A DNA stretch of 64,000 bases. It comes from Ceratodon purpureus. Taxonomy: Eukaryota; Streptophyta; Bryopsida; Pseudoditrichales; Ditrichaceae. Numbering within the stretch: position 1 is the first letter of the stretch; each line of letters begins with the position of its first letter. Shown one piece after another: positions 37,701-49,800 of this stretch. The translations under genes and the position numbers were made by a program. The stretch spans positions 53,681,477-53,745,476 of the forward strand of contig CM026426.1 in assembly GCA_014871385.1 (NCBI GenBank). Direction: 5' to 3'. The notes under the pieces are model-generated. The model was not told where the DNA came from. It was given only the letters and a program-made list of their open reading frames with translations, and did not search any database.

Positions 37701-39132
37701 CCGAATTCTTTCAGGAGTATGAACATTCCACGCAACGGGTGTGGGACCCCGAGGAAGAGGCCAGAGATACGGGGGAGGTGTTAAAGGGCGACCACAAAGG
37801 GGTTCGACTCAACCGTGACAGCGTAATGGAGATCCACAACTACATCATCACCCATTCTGTCCACACTACAGAACTTTTCAAGTAAAATATCTACCCTATC
37901 TCCCCATTACTTCAATCCTTTTCGACAACGAGTTCATGCCCTGATAATACATTCCATCACCGGGTGAAGTTCACGAAGAACCACTGCTATGGCACGAGAG
38001 TACTGTCACAATTGTAGTCCATAGCGGGAGTTCTTTCTATGTGCTTAGAATGCCTCGCAATGGCCGTTAGAGGTTTTAGTCCCGTGCAAGGACATATTGT
38101 ACAGGGAAGTTGTTCTTCGACTTTCTGACTTAATACAGTGGACGTAATTGATGGTAAAAACCTGAGTACTGCAATTGGTCATTGTTGTGCTTGCATGTGG
38201 AAGTCTTCTGTGAGCGTATCATATCGGCCATGTCCCGTACTGCATCATGAATTGTATTTCCATAGTCCATTTTTAACTCGCTCGAGTTGTATGCGTTGGA
38301 CAGCGAGTACAAGGAACGTTCACACGCTGTGGAAGATGCGAGACAATCCTTCAGGGCTTCATGGCGACGTCGGAGAGGGAACTGGCATTATGTGTACCCG
38401 CGTCGCCTCGATCAATTACTTCAATTTTCTGACTGGCTCTTCAGTCACGTACAAGGACTCAGAGCACAAAATTTCCCGCTGTCTAGAGACCTTGTGAGAC
38501 TCTCATGTCCACCTTCCGAGTACGCAGATTCCTATAAGTACATGTATGATTATGGCGCTTTATACAGGTGTCAGCAAGGTGAAACCATACCGAACCATGT
38601 CACATTCGACGCAGGTATAGCTCGGAAATTAAGTGAACAGGTACCTGCGAGAATCGATGTTGGCATACTCAAAGAAATTCTGATGGTAGATTACCTGGCC
38701 CTCAAGCCGGTTGTAATGAAGATCGCCTGGGTGAAGCACCGAGACCAGGGACGCTCCACCATAAAACGGGACAGACATGGCTTTTGTATGGCAAAACTCG
38801 ATTGCAAGGACCTTGGCGAACATCATAACCAGTATGTATTCCCCCGCTATGTCTCTCAAATTTTTTTCATGGACGACCAACTAGATCCGAGCTGGAAGGT
38901 TGTGCTATCCCATGAGCCGAGAAGCAAGCGAGAAGTGGGCGAACACGACCACACTCTGTTCGCAGGGAGTGGTCACCGTCCTGGCACTGCAGGCATGTTC
39001 CCGGATACCCCCATGCCGAAAGCTGCTCAATCTACTCCGCCAGATCTCGAGACACCTCTACCCGAAGTGCCTGTGCCGACCATAGAGATCTTGGACACTA
39101 CGACCTGCGGACGACGCTTTCTACGAAGATGA
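34767..39132 (+). CDS. CACTA TNP2-type transposase (spliced, one in-frame stop)
   Basis: Catalyses excision and insertion of the CACTA element. Exon 1 (34,767-35,024) carries the Transposase-associated zinc motif (CPCNICIG, then HLHEVGRSLF). A 109 bp phase-0 intron (35,025-35,133, GT...CAG) leads to exon 2 (35,134 to about 36,843), an acidic region then the Transposase_21 core: HFPLIPRLQHLYQT, RNVRLGLATDGVNPF, STWPILLLNYN, LLWTIHDFPA-type motif, KGYMGCPVCGPGNC, INRVSAFRRLPYW. Exon 3 (about 36,952-37,885) has IRHTLDVMHVKRNL and the DUF4218 region (PSGYSATLR, LKSHDHHIILQQIMP, WCYPVERYMGTLTGYVRDRS). The last part (about 38,240-39,132) has a DUF4216-like end (DRHGFCMAKL, FFMDDQLDPSWKVV). A TAG at 36,331-36,333 replaces the lysine expected after PGP, so this copy would not make full-length protein without that change. 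Exon 2/3 and 3/4 borders are approximate. Confidence 0.93.
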
Positions 39133-40092
39133 TCAATACGAGGACGAGTATGTTGTTTACGTTGGTCCATAGTTGGATAACATTTCATTTTCTGAACAAT
39201 GCCATGTACTTCAATAAAGCTGAGAAAGTTCTTCAATACAGATTCATGACCCTTCACTATTGACTGTAAAACCATAAGGATTGGTTGTAAGAGTCTTCAC
39301 AACGAGAACCGATGACAATACATAAAGGGCTCTACTAGAACCAAACAGTCCAGCAATTTCCAACTCTGTGAAGAGCTCATGTCGTGCCCAACCGGCCCGG
39401 GTACCTATGATATCCATGGTCATATCCGCATCGTAATACCCAGATTGATACCACTCTCATGTCCGAATGCAGATACTTCATCTGAAAGGGTAATATACCC
39501 GGACTCGAGACGTATACCCGCTACCCGATCCCGGAGACACCCGACCTCGGCAACCCGAACATAGTCCGGATATCTGAATTGATCACAACAGCTGGGGAGG
39601 ACGTGACAGCATGTTAAAGGTGGAGATATGATATTAATGGCGAGATATGGTATTAATCATGGTTATGAGGGAAATCAGGTAGTCTACAACTCCATGATTA
39701 TTAATACTACTAACATGTCGTTAATCAAGGGGACGGCCATGTCCGCCATGACGGCTACATGAAATCGAAGACCCTAATTCATCACCGAGGACACAAAACA
39801 ACGAAATCTGCACCCTCTTCCCTATTCCTTTGCTGCACCTCCTAGGCCACTTCATCCGCGTCGTTGCCGCAGCAGCCCCGCTCGCACTGTACTCCGATCT
39901 CCACGCAAACGCTCTACATTTCGCACGGTCGGTGAGATGTTTCTTTTTCTGTCTTAGTACTCTCCTTGATGACGTTGATGCTGTGTATCTCCATCTTTGG
40001 TGCATGTTCGAGTTTGTTCTAACGGGTTGCGACATCCAGCTCTCACCCCAATGTGCCGGTGAATTGTGTAGGTCGCTGCGTTTCTTGCTTCA
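39133..40092. other. CACTA intergenic region
   Basis: Contains two TATACCCG-type motifs (39,494 and 39,513) and the presumed promoter of the third CACTA gene. No further coding region is supported. Confidence 0.45.
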
Positions 40093-41387
40093 ATGGCGTC
40101 CCCGGAGCAGACACAAGAGGACCCGGCCCACCATGTAGTCGACATACCTGAGGTATCATCGCTTCAGTGGTTTGTAGACTTCATGCGTCTTCCAAACTCG
40201 GGCGTCACGCCCACCATCACCCCTCGCGAGCTGATGCCGTCCCACGCTGATTTGGCAACATTCAGCGGCACGAAGTGCAAATCCGGTTTCAAGTTCAACA
40301 GCCACGATAATCCAGAGTATGAGAAATATGTGAAAGAGCTCTTCTACCGCGTACTGCAAACCACGTGGCCCGAGACCGGAGTTATTCCATTCCACTTTGC
40401 TCGTGGCTTAGTCGCAAAGGCCAGGGGGATGGACGTAAATTGGGCGGAATTTGCACATAAGATGACACATCCACATCAGTCCCATTCACGAAAGCCAAGG
40501 GTACTTGCTGTTGTTTCGGCACTGAAGAAGCCGCTGCAGCCTCTTCAGAAAGTGATTCCGAATGCAGACGACTTGGTGGTATGGTTCTCTAAATTCACAG
40601 CACGAAATTCCCCTATTTGCCATTCCAATATTATGCATGCGACCCGATGTCTTTCAAAATTTCCATTGCTAAAACCTTATTCTATGTATTGCAGGTCACT
40701 GATGTTGTTCTCCCCTCAAGGACCTCCCCTATCCCTCTCGAGGATCAGTTCTTTTGGCCTGCAGAAGAACACGGCGTGAAGATGGAACAGCTTTCCCCAC
40801 CGCATGATAATCACCCTGTTGCGGATCCCAATCAAGGCAATTCGTCTTTGACGCCTACCGTGGAACCTGCATGCGCATCTGGACTCTCTCTTCTTCGTAC
40901 AAACATCGCTCACTCGCTCGCCACGGTGACCATGCAACTTCGCGCAGCAACCCACGATCAGCTCACGCTGTTGACCAACCTCCGTCGTAGACTCAAAGAC
41001 GAGCAGAACCACCTCAAGTTTCTTTCAAGGAAGTGCGCAGAGAAAGAAGAGAATCATGCTAGAGTATTCCGGGAGTGGGAACGAGCTCGCGATCTAGGCT
41101 TGGCGACCAACAAACCGGGCAATTGTACCAGTCTAGAGGAGATTGCTGCACGTAAGACCCTTCACACTATGTACGAATCACTCGAAGAATCATGGTTGAA
41201 GAACGTAGAAATCGCAGAACACCGACGAAGCGCATGGATCTTCAAGGTGAAACGCCAGACGGATGTCGTCAACAAAGCCACTGCTCAACTGGCCTCGGCT
41301 GAAGAAAACTATACTAAGAAGGAAACCGACCTCCATGCCAAAGAGAAGGATCTGCAAGCTGTTTCGAAGTTCCTATCCCTTCTCTAA
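40093..41387 (+). CDS. Third CACTA-borne gene: intact two-exon coiled-coil protein, function unknown
   Basis: Exon 1 is 40,093-40,578. A phase-0 intron (40,579-40,694, GTATGG...GCAG) follows, then exon 2 at 40,695-41,387, giving 392 residues without a stop. The start ATG follows a GC-rich leader. Residues 1-162 are globular, with WFVDFMRLPNSG, then YVKELFYRVLQTTWPETGVI and KARGMDVNWAEFAHKM. Exon 2 begins with a Pro/Ser-rich linker and becomes a long Lys/Glu/Leu-rich helix (NLRRRLKDEQNHLKFLSRKC, then ENYTKKETDLHAKEKDLQ), a probable coiled coil. I recognise no family. It is not part of the usual TNP2/TNPA pair, so it may be a captured host gene or a lineage-specific CACTA accessory protein. Confidence 0.72.
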
Positions 41388-42279
41388 GGTCCGCCATTTC
41401 CAGCACGTGTACAAGGCCTCGCCATAACTCACTCACGCAGCTATCTGTCTTCCAGTATTTGATTTTATTTTTGCATGATGGTAGCAGATCAAGACGTGCA
41501 TGGTTCGTAATACTATACCGTCCTAAAACTTGACAGGATTATAATCGCTTACTAAACCTCAGAGCATATGGAGTCAATTAGCATCGTCACGCTAATATGA
41601 TGCTTGCACGAACAGAACTCTCCCTTTCGTTTTCAGTACCCTCACCTGGTAAACGTTGTTCACACACTCAGAGACCTATTTGAATGTTTGAAATATGAGT
41701 GCAATCGTACGTTACTCGCTTCAATGAAAAAATCCAGTACTTGTATGCTACTGTTTACCATTCGCATGGGCAATATCATAGCATTATGGCATTCTACACG
41801 ACGCCTATACCTAAACCTGTTACACTGCACCCCATGCCCAATGAGGTTACTGTACACATGACTTCCAGTTGATATCCGGATAATCCCCGCGAAGCTACAC
41901 CCCACACCGGTATACCCGTGTTGCACTATGTTCTCGCCCCACGGTTCCGGACATCTACAGTGTGAAAACGCGCTTTAACCAGAATCCCAAAACCGATGTA
42001 CGCGTCGGTCCGTTTCTGGATGATAAACGACGACTCTCGTCACTTGGTACACGACTTGGCGAGAATTTTCATGACACAATATATAACTACAATATTCAAT
42101 GCAATGTAATAAAAACCGTTAGAGAAAGCACCTCCTCAGTCCCCACAAAGACGCTGCTACCTCCCATCCAGCCAACAACCGCAAGGGCTCGAATCCCATT
42201 GGCCCAGAATTCTACGAGTACACCGGGCCACTCACATGGCGTTCTCGGCCAGTATACTAAGACAGTGTTTCCACTAGTG
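41388..42279. other. Right subterminal region of the CACTA element
   Basis: Non-coding. It includes TATACCCGT at 41,911-41,919 and ends in the 13 bp inverted repeat. A 112-codon frame at 41,962-42,300 runs across the transposon end and is taken as chance. Confidence 0.5.
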
Positions 42280-44050
42280 ATAGTTTTTCTAATAAGATGA
42301 TATGTGGCAAGATGTTATTTCCATTCTTTGGCTAGTTGTCGAGGTAGAAAGCCTCCTTGTTTTGTTGTTCTATTTGTGAGATGTGGCAGCGGGGTTGCGT
42401 TATAGGTTTTTTCATTGGTTTCTAAGATTTTTTCTACGATTTTGTCTAGGGATATACAAGCTTCTTGCCATAAAGCTGGGGTAAGATGGTCATTATTTTC
42501 TAATAGGCTTGTTAGTTTGTTTATTTATGTAGAATTTCTTTTGAAGAATTCTATATTAAATTTTTTGAAGTTTTTCTGGAGGTAATGGATTTAAGATTCT
42601 AGTTGTTGGGGTAGTGATGGGGGCCGGGGGTCCAGCTATCAATAGATTTTGTGGAATGTGTAGGATGACTGGATAATGGTCTGAGTTTAGATTCATGTTT
42701 ATGTTTGTCGTAGAGGTGAATATAGTGTTGTCTAGGGATTTTATGAAAAAACCATCTATAAGGCTAGTTGCTGTGTAGTTGTAGCCACCTTGTCTGGAGA
42801 ATGTTGTATTTGTTGGAATGTATTCTAGATTTAGTGAGTTAGTAAAGTTTTCCATTGAATGTCTTCTTCTTGTGGCAAAGTATTGATGTTGTAGTTTTGT
42901 CTTCCATTTAGTGCTATATCACAATTGAAATCTCCGCACAAGATGTATATATGATTAGGATGTGCAGTAATTTGGTTTGTGATCGTAGTTTGAATGTGGA
43001 GAATGAGGCAGATGTCTTCTAGGTGTGTAGGCATGTATAAGTGTATGATTAACCATGGTAATAACAGATGATTGTTTATTTTTATTATTTGTAGATATGG
43101 GGAAATGTTTGCTGGTGTAGGGATTTTGGTAATATTTCCAGGGAAAACATATTTATTATGTATAAGCGTGAGTAGACCTCCTCTACCAGGGGTATAGGGC
43201 ATTCTTTGTTGTATACATCTTGTAAGGTCGTGTGCGTTATTTAAAATGAGTTTATATTGAGGAAATAGATTTTGTATCCATTTAGTGGATTTGGTTGCTA
43301 TGAGTTTTGTTTCTTGAAAGTTGAATGTTTATGATTGCAGTATTTCTTAAGGATTTGTTTATAAAGCTTTGTAGATTTGGTAAAGCTGTATTAAGTCAAG
43401 ATGTATTCCTAGTTATTATGTTTGTTTAACCATTAGTGTTGATGTTTATACTAGGCGGAGGTGTCGGGATGTTTGAAAGAGGTGGTGGATTTGAGTATTC
43501 ATTTAGGCTTTTAAAACAACGCAATGCTTCAGTTATTAGTTTATTTGGTAAAAAAGGAAATTTTCTTTGGAGTATGATTGGAGTTGGTGGTGTATCTTGG
43601 TTATGGATGAATTTGTATAGTTCATTCTAAATAGAGTTTTTTGGGGATATTAGGTCTTGGTTCATTTCAATGAATTTGGTGTAAAGATGTTGAGTGAGGA
43701 TGTGCCTTTCGGGAGGGTTTCTGAGGTTAGCTAGTCTTATTAGTATTGTATTAGTCCTAATGTCATTGAAGTAGTAAATGTGGGGTTGAGCTAATATATT
43801 ATTACATTTATTTACTAGTGGGTGTATGGGAACGACTAATGCATATAGTATGTGAGGTAGTCGAGATTGTATTTGTGTTTGTATATATTGATGTAGATGT
43901 AGAAATTCAATGGTTGCTTGGTGGTGTAGATGGTGTGTAATTTTTAAAATTGGAGCAAATGAGTTTGCAATGTCTTGGTATTCCGGGTGGAGTTTAATTA
44001 TGTTGAAGATAAAGTATTTTTTGGCTATTTTCTTGTGTTTGGATGGGTGA
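42280..44050 (-). mobile_element. LINE, 5' portion (EEP endonuclease and upstream coding region)
   Basis: Upstream half of the LINE cut by the CACTA insertion. On the - strand, about 43,440-44,050 reads as an open coding block (KYFIFNIIKLHPEYQDIANS, then LPHILYALVVPIHPLVNK) that probably belongs to the N-terminal part of ORF2 or the end of ORF1. The EEP domain follows. The 5' boundary near 44,050 is set where this frame stops; no target duplication with the 3' end was confirmed. Confidence 0.85.
42556..43440 (-). pseudogene. LINE EEP (APE-type) endonuclease domain
   Basis: APE-like endonuclease that nicks the target for reverse transcription. Visible motifs: FNFQETKLIA (about 43,310, the LQET equivalent), MPYTPGRGGLLTLIHNKYVF (43,143-43,202), LPWLIIHLYMPTH, CGDFNCDIALNG (GDFN at 42,924-42,935) and SDHYPVILHIP (about 42,640-42,670). 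A frameshift near 42,840 splits the domain and others lie upstream. The catalytic Glu, Asp/Asn and Asp-His residues are present. Confidence 0.9.
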
Positions 44051-45999
44051 GTTCTTGGATGTTACAAGATCCAACATGCTTGTTGTCCTCAAGGCAAAAA
44101 AACACTCCAATTCGGCCTGGAGCATGGCATGTGGTTCTCGGGCTGCGATACTGACGCGTGTAATTAAATGATTGGACGGCAGTTTTCTCTGGATGGATGT
44201 ATGCTGTAGATGGTAATAGTAATAAGGATGGAATTCTAATGATGGATAGAGTTATATTACGGTGAAAGCAATATTCATGTGTCAAGTATTCACTGTAGAC
44301 GATAAAAACTCCGCTCCGGGGATGTTTTCATGGGCCAATTATGGCGTGTTACAAGTACCGGTACTCGTCATATCTTCTAAACTGTGAATCTATTTCTAGT
44401 TTCTCCAGTGTTCCCGCCGTAATGAATCATACATAATCTACTCAGGACAACTACTTCTCTGTTCAATGAATACCAATCACTACTTCATGTCAACTACGTG
44501 GTGTTCACATGGGCTGTGAACTACTCTGTTCCGAAAATTGAAACTTACAGGTACTTGAGCTTCATAGTACATTAACGTATCACATAAATTTTCAGCGCTC
44601 CCTTACTGACTGTTGATCGTCCTCATCCTGTACTTCACATATACTCGGGAATGGTTCAGGGTCGCACCCCGACGTCATGGTGATATTCTGGTAATTTTCG
44701 CACCATCATAGCCAACATTCAGTCACATTCCTCCAAACCACTTCACTCAACAACTCATGCAATAGCAGGAGCACACAAGGCTTTTCAATAATGACGGGGT
44801 TCACTTCAGAACGGATCCACAGGGATGCAGAGAAACGGAAAGAATTATCAAAGTGGGCTCTACGTACCTGGCTTCAAAAACATTTGCATTCTCGACACTC
44901 GTAAGCTCATCTGTGGAAAACCAGGGAAGAAGATAAACATGTCCCATTTATGAAGTTGAGTTTAGGTGATACAAGGGATACGTACAAAACCTAAAGAATT
45001 GAGCGCGGAAGATAAAGAATCAGCCTATAGACTTTCAGCATGACGCCATACTTGAAGTAGTATTTCAGTACCTGGAAGCTATTACGGTATTTCTTAGTAC
45101 AATCCCGTGAACTCAGTTCTATTAGTCATGCGTTCGAAGATGGTCCACATGTACTCTCCGCATCGTTCATCTTCAGGGTGCTCGGCGTAAAATGCAGATC
45201 CGACACAGTAGACATATACGCCTCTTTGAGCGGGAGAAATCTTTACTTGATATCATTCTGTTTAACCAGCGTCAAATAAATACAAACAATTATACGCCGT
45301 ATACACCTTCTCTATGGCACACTGATCATACACAGGACATTCTCATAAACGTTATCAGAATGTTAGTATGTTGGACGACATTGGATACGACAATCTCATA
45401 CCTTGTGATTCTTTTGGATTGATTATTGTGACGGGTAGTGCCGAATCCGACAACCTGCATATATTAGTGATTCCAACTTGTGCTTATCGCTGATGTTTTG
45501 CCAGAGATTCTTTCCACCGACTCTGCAGTCCTGTCAATCATATTGGAGCGAACATTCCCAAGTTAGGGTCGTAAAAACCGTAAATCCAAAGGAACAAAGG
45601 TGACACAGCGAAGTACCTAGAGCAGTGTCGTTGAATTTCGATGCCGAAATTTACCTGCCAAATAGTTTCTGAAGCATAGTTCTTGTGTCTAATTGAAAGC
45701 ACTGCTTGAACTGATACGGTCATTGCATACAGATAGCTACAGGAGTAAATAAACAGTGAAGAAGAAGACAATATGTTAAGCAAGGCTGTTAACCCTCGAA
45801 ACTAGTTCATTACAACAACTCTGAATTAGGAAAAGGTGCGAATTAGAATAAACCTTGCATCCTCAGATATGAGCTTGAAAGGTCTTTGTACGTAGGCTTC
45901 CCCTTACAAAGTGCCGAAAAGTAACAAAGGAAAAAAACTACACATTCTAGTGCCCATGAAAATGTAGAACTGCGATTCTCAATCTGATTCAAAAAAAAA

Positions 46000-46030
<31 letters not shown>

Positions 46031-46860
46031 AAGAGGGAATCGACGTTGTCACTGAATGGGATAAGTATATGACATACACCTGAATTTGACAAAAAAGAAA
46101 GGGAATGGGATAAGAAACTTAAGACCACAGTTCGAAAACAATCGACAGAAACGTCGGAAACATAAGGACTGCAGGTTATCAAAATCATAGACTACTATCC
46201 TAGAACATAGACGTGTGAAGCAAAAAAATTTGGAAAGCCTTCCGTACAAGGTACACTCTGACGCTCAATTTCAATAATACAAATACTAAGTGCATTTGTA
46301 TTACTCGCTTCATCATAGGATCAAACCAAAACTATAGGACTCTGTTTTACATTAGTTGTTACGGCCGTCAACATAATACATACATAATTTTCCTGTTTTC
46401 TTCCATCGATTCAGATAAAGATAAGCATGATGAGGTTCAAGCATGTCATATAGAGACTACGGGGTGGACGCATGAAATCTAGTAGGCACACCTAAACGTT
46501 ACGCATTGCATACGTTACTAGCATATACATAAAGAAAGCACACACAAATACTTAGAGGACCTTAGTTCAACACATTCTAATCTGCTTTATTTCCTCTAAT
46601 TATTCCATGGTTCGGTCACACGGTCAGACGACACTGCATGACTCATCGTTTCTGAAATTCCCTTCGATTATCCGTTGCATTGCGAGGTGAAATTGATGGG
46701 GGACCACTATAGGTCGTGCAATTAGGTCGTCATCTGGAAAACATTACCACATGTCAATAACAGTTCAGCACTTGAGTGAAAATGCTTACATTGATTTCAT
46801 ATTGCAGCGATGCATGCTACTCCCGCTAATCAATAAATGTTCAATGAACGTGTTCGTTGT
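44051..46860. other. Intergenic stretch, no supported gene
   Basis: Scattered short frames without domains. The sequence at 44,290 begins CACTGTAGACGA, which could suggest a CACTG-type transposon end, but no inverted partner was found. A 30-base G run lies at 46,000-46,029. Confidence 0.45.
46000..46029. repeat. Poly-G run (30 bases) after poly-A
   Basis: Nine A immediately followed by 30 G and then A. Confidence 0.95.
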
Positions 46861-46870
46861 AACTTACCCC

Positions 46871-49800
46871 TCAATTTACCTTGCTGATCTCAACATAGAT
46901 CAGGTACCTTGTTGCCCACAGTATGGTTGCATCCTTTGCGAAATCCCCTTTCAACGCGTCTCCGACTGTGCTTATGCCAGGACGCTGTTGATCAAGATAT
47001 AGAACTTTTGCATGCGACCATTCAGGGTAAATATGCTCGATGGTAACCTGTTGCATTCCGTACTTCCAGGACACTCCTTCTACACCAGAAATTAGTTTTT
47101 TTTTTTTATGACCTCCAGCTTGCTCCACACCGTCCCAAACCTATTGTCTTGTTCTGATGTTCCGGATGCAGTATCCAAACTGCCTTAGACCTAATCAAGG
47201 GTTCACACTGTGCGCAGAATGTAGCATGGTTAGATCTAGACGATAACAAGCCTAATCGGAGAATTTCAGAACTTTATCTCGGCTGCATGTGTGTGGAGTC
47301 TTACTATTTCGCCTCGTGGTTTGTTCTCTGCCGGTGGGATGTACTCCAGAAATTTTGATGGCCTCTTCCGTACTCGTTTGGGACGGTCAACAGTACCAGA
47401 GTTTGTAACAACTGGTTGTGCAATTGCGGTTTGCAAAGGGGCATCCCCCTTTTTCAGTTTCAACAAGCCACCACACCCCCTCTTCAGCGGTGGCCTTTCA
47501 GACTGTGTATCTGCTACATCTACAACTTCTTCAGCTGAGTGTGTCAGGATAAAATAATGAAGTTGGAACAATGCGAATCCTTAATTCCTAGGTTAAACTC
47601 CTCATAAGTGGATGATAATGAAACAGAATGTCATACCGGAGATCTGTGGTATATTCGACCGCTGTAGAGTTTTAACATGAGCCGGTAGACCAAATGCTGC
47701 CTATAGACCGCTCACTGATTTCGCGCCAGTACCGTTTTCAGGAATGATCTTGGATGGGCTATCTCGGCTACTTCCGAGGTCTGTGTTCGGGATTGGTTCC
47801 TCCACGTCATTACTGGGCAGCGTCGGCATATTCCTTTGGCTTGCAGCCCCGCATTCATAAGGTTCCCCTTTGGACAACAGAGAGGACATTAGTACGTAAC
47901 GGTACTGTGATCTGAACTTAACGACGAACGAATTAGATGACAGGAAAAATAAAAATAAAAAAATAATAAACTCTTGAAACAGTGCACCCTCTACGTCACA
48001 TGGCATGTTCTCTGTGGTAGACAAGTAAGCAACTGGGGTTAGTCTATCATGGAAAGCAGAACATCATACACAAAACTTCTCTGGAACGCATAATTAACGT
48101 CAGTCTACCTTGAGTGAGGACACTTGGATTCTGAGTGCAAATGTCTTCTGTTACTTCTGAAACAGAGCCAGTTCGCTCTAATAACGACTAATAACGCTGA
48201 GTAAGCTGACTAATAGCCTGTAAGCTGAGTGCGACTAATAATGCCAGTGGGGCATTCTGCAGGGTCACTCAAGATAGAAGGATATCCGCCCTGGGTTATC
48301 GGATTTGTATTGGTATTGTTTTCTTGGTGCAGTTCGGTTAAAGTGGATGGTGCACTCCGCCTTGTCGGTAGCATCACATTGAGTAAGAGATCTAGTTTTT
48401 TACTTATTGATTCCATGTGCACATCCACCCCTTCCCGCCATGACACCATCCCCTCAACAGTCTGTTTCACCGCATTGAGCTCACGCCCAATTGACCGTGC
48501 AACCGCATCCAGTCTGCTTGACCAAACGAAATTCTCGGTGGCATGACTCGGTGTGCCTTTCTCTTCCTGCGTGTCCTTTTATTGCATAGTACATTTAAAT
48601 CACTAATTTCAGAAATTACTGATACAAAAATATAAAAGGCTTACATGAAAAGATTATACTACGGTTCGTCTGCCAACAGATCTTCTCAGAGTAATATCTG
48701 CCACTGCGAAATCAGTGAATCAAGGATATGATGTGTTGGACCTTAGATTATGATTTTACCTGGATCTCGGCGTCTCCCACCTTCGACCCCGGTGTGGCAT
48801 TCTTGATACTCTACCAAATATGATGGATGCAATGAAGAACGGTGGGTTACATTCTTACTGCAATACTAATTCAACAAGAAAATGTAAAAATAATTTGCAG
48901 TGCTGTATTTTGAAAGAATTTGTTCATGTTCGACCATTTCAATAGTGTACAATCACATGTGCCCTAGAGGTAAATTGAAACATGTATTCACAATACAATA
49001 AGAAAAGCAGGTGCGAGACATTATACGTACAGTAGGATTCTCATCCACTTCCGCCGCTGATGAGTGAAGCTCCGTGGGAGCTTCGGAGTCGTCATTTGTA
49101 TCGGCTTCATCCCATAATATGTTGAAGGAGTCTTCGTCAACCAATGGCTGAGGTATCACCAATACATATGGTTATAATTTTTGAGAACTCAACCGCTTCG
49201 TAACTGGACTTCTGTCAGTCATCATCTATAGACTCTACTCATTCCACGCAGCACACTCACTAATCCACTGTCATGTAATATGAATATTCAGTATTTTCGG
49301 AGAAATTGAACTTTCTTGAATCAGGATTGATAAAAATACTGTTACACTTACATCCCAGGAGTCGTCGTCGTCTTCGGCAACTCCCCCATTGGCAGTGAGA
49401 CGGTCCATTTTTTTTATTTTTGCTGCATTTCGAGCCGCTTTCATTTTTTGGCTCTCTTCCTCCGCTTCAGCTGTTTTCCAATACTTTACAAGCGCGGGGA
49501 AGAATCTAGATGGGCAAAACTTGTGCTTTTCACCCCTCCCTGTGTTTACCTAATGCTTCCTCCATAGATACATTGAAGTCCGCACTGACATCTCCATGTA
49601 AGACAGTACGTAGTTGCTACGTATTGGAGGATTAAAAAGAAATCGCCTATCAATGTCATCTTTCAGGAGTTTCAGATCTGAATCAGGGTGGTCTCGGAAA
49701 CGTATCACTGATAGCTTCAACCATCTCCTGGCCGTTGCCCGGAACTGGTTATGAACATAAAGCCGAACATCTTTGGGGAGCTCACCCTTATCATCGCAGG

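Larger units (their letters stand above)
28133..42279 (+). mobile_element. CACTA (EnSpm/CMC) DNA transposon, 14,147 bp, apparently full length
   Basis: The left end is CACTAGTGGAAAC (28,133-28,145) and the right end is its exact inverted copy (42,267-42,279). The flanks carry a 3 bp target duplication, ATA (28,130-28,132 and 42,280-42,282), as expected for CACTA elements. It carries a TNP2-type transposase (+), a TNPA/Transposase_24-like gene (-) and a third gene (+). Subterminal TATACCCGG-like motifs lie near both ends. It is GC-richer than the LINE it interrupts. Intact ends and nearly intact genes mark it as much younger than the LINE. Confidence 0.96.

Noticed and set aside
41962-42300. 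112-codon frame across the right CACTA end
   Set aside because: It crosses the transposon boundary into the LINE and has no domain.
44290-44302. CACTG start as the end of a second CACTA element
   Set aside because: No inverted partner or matching target duplication was found up to 53.6 kb.
45843-46249. Frames with poly-Pro near 46.0 kb
   Set aside because: Product of the 30-base G run; nothing else supports coding.
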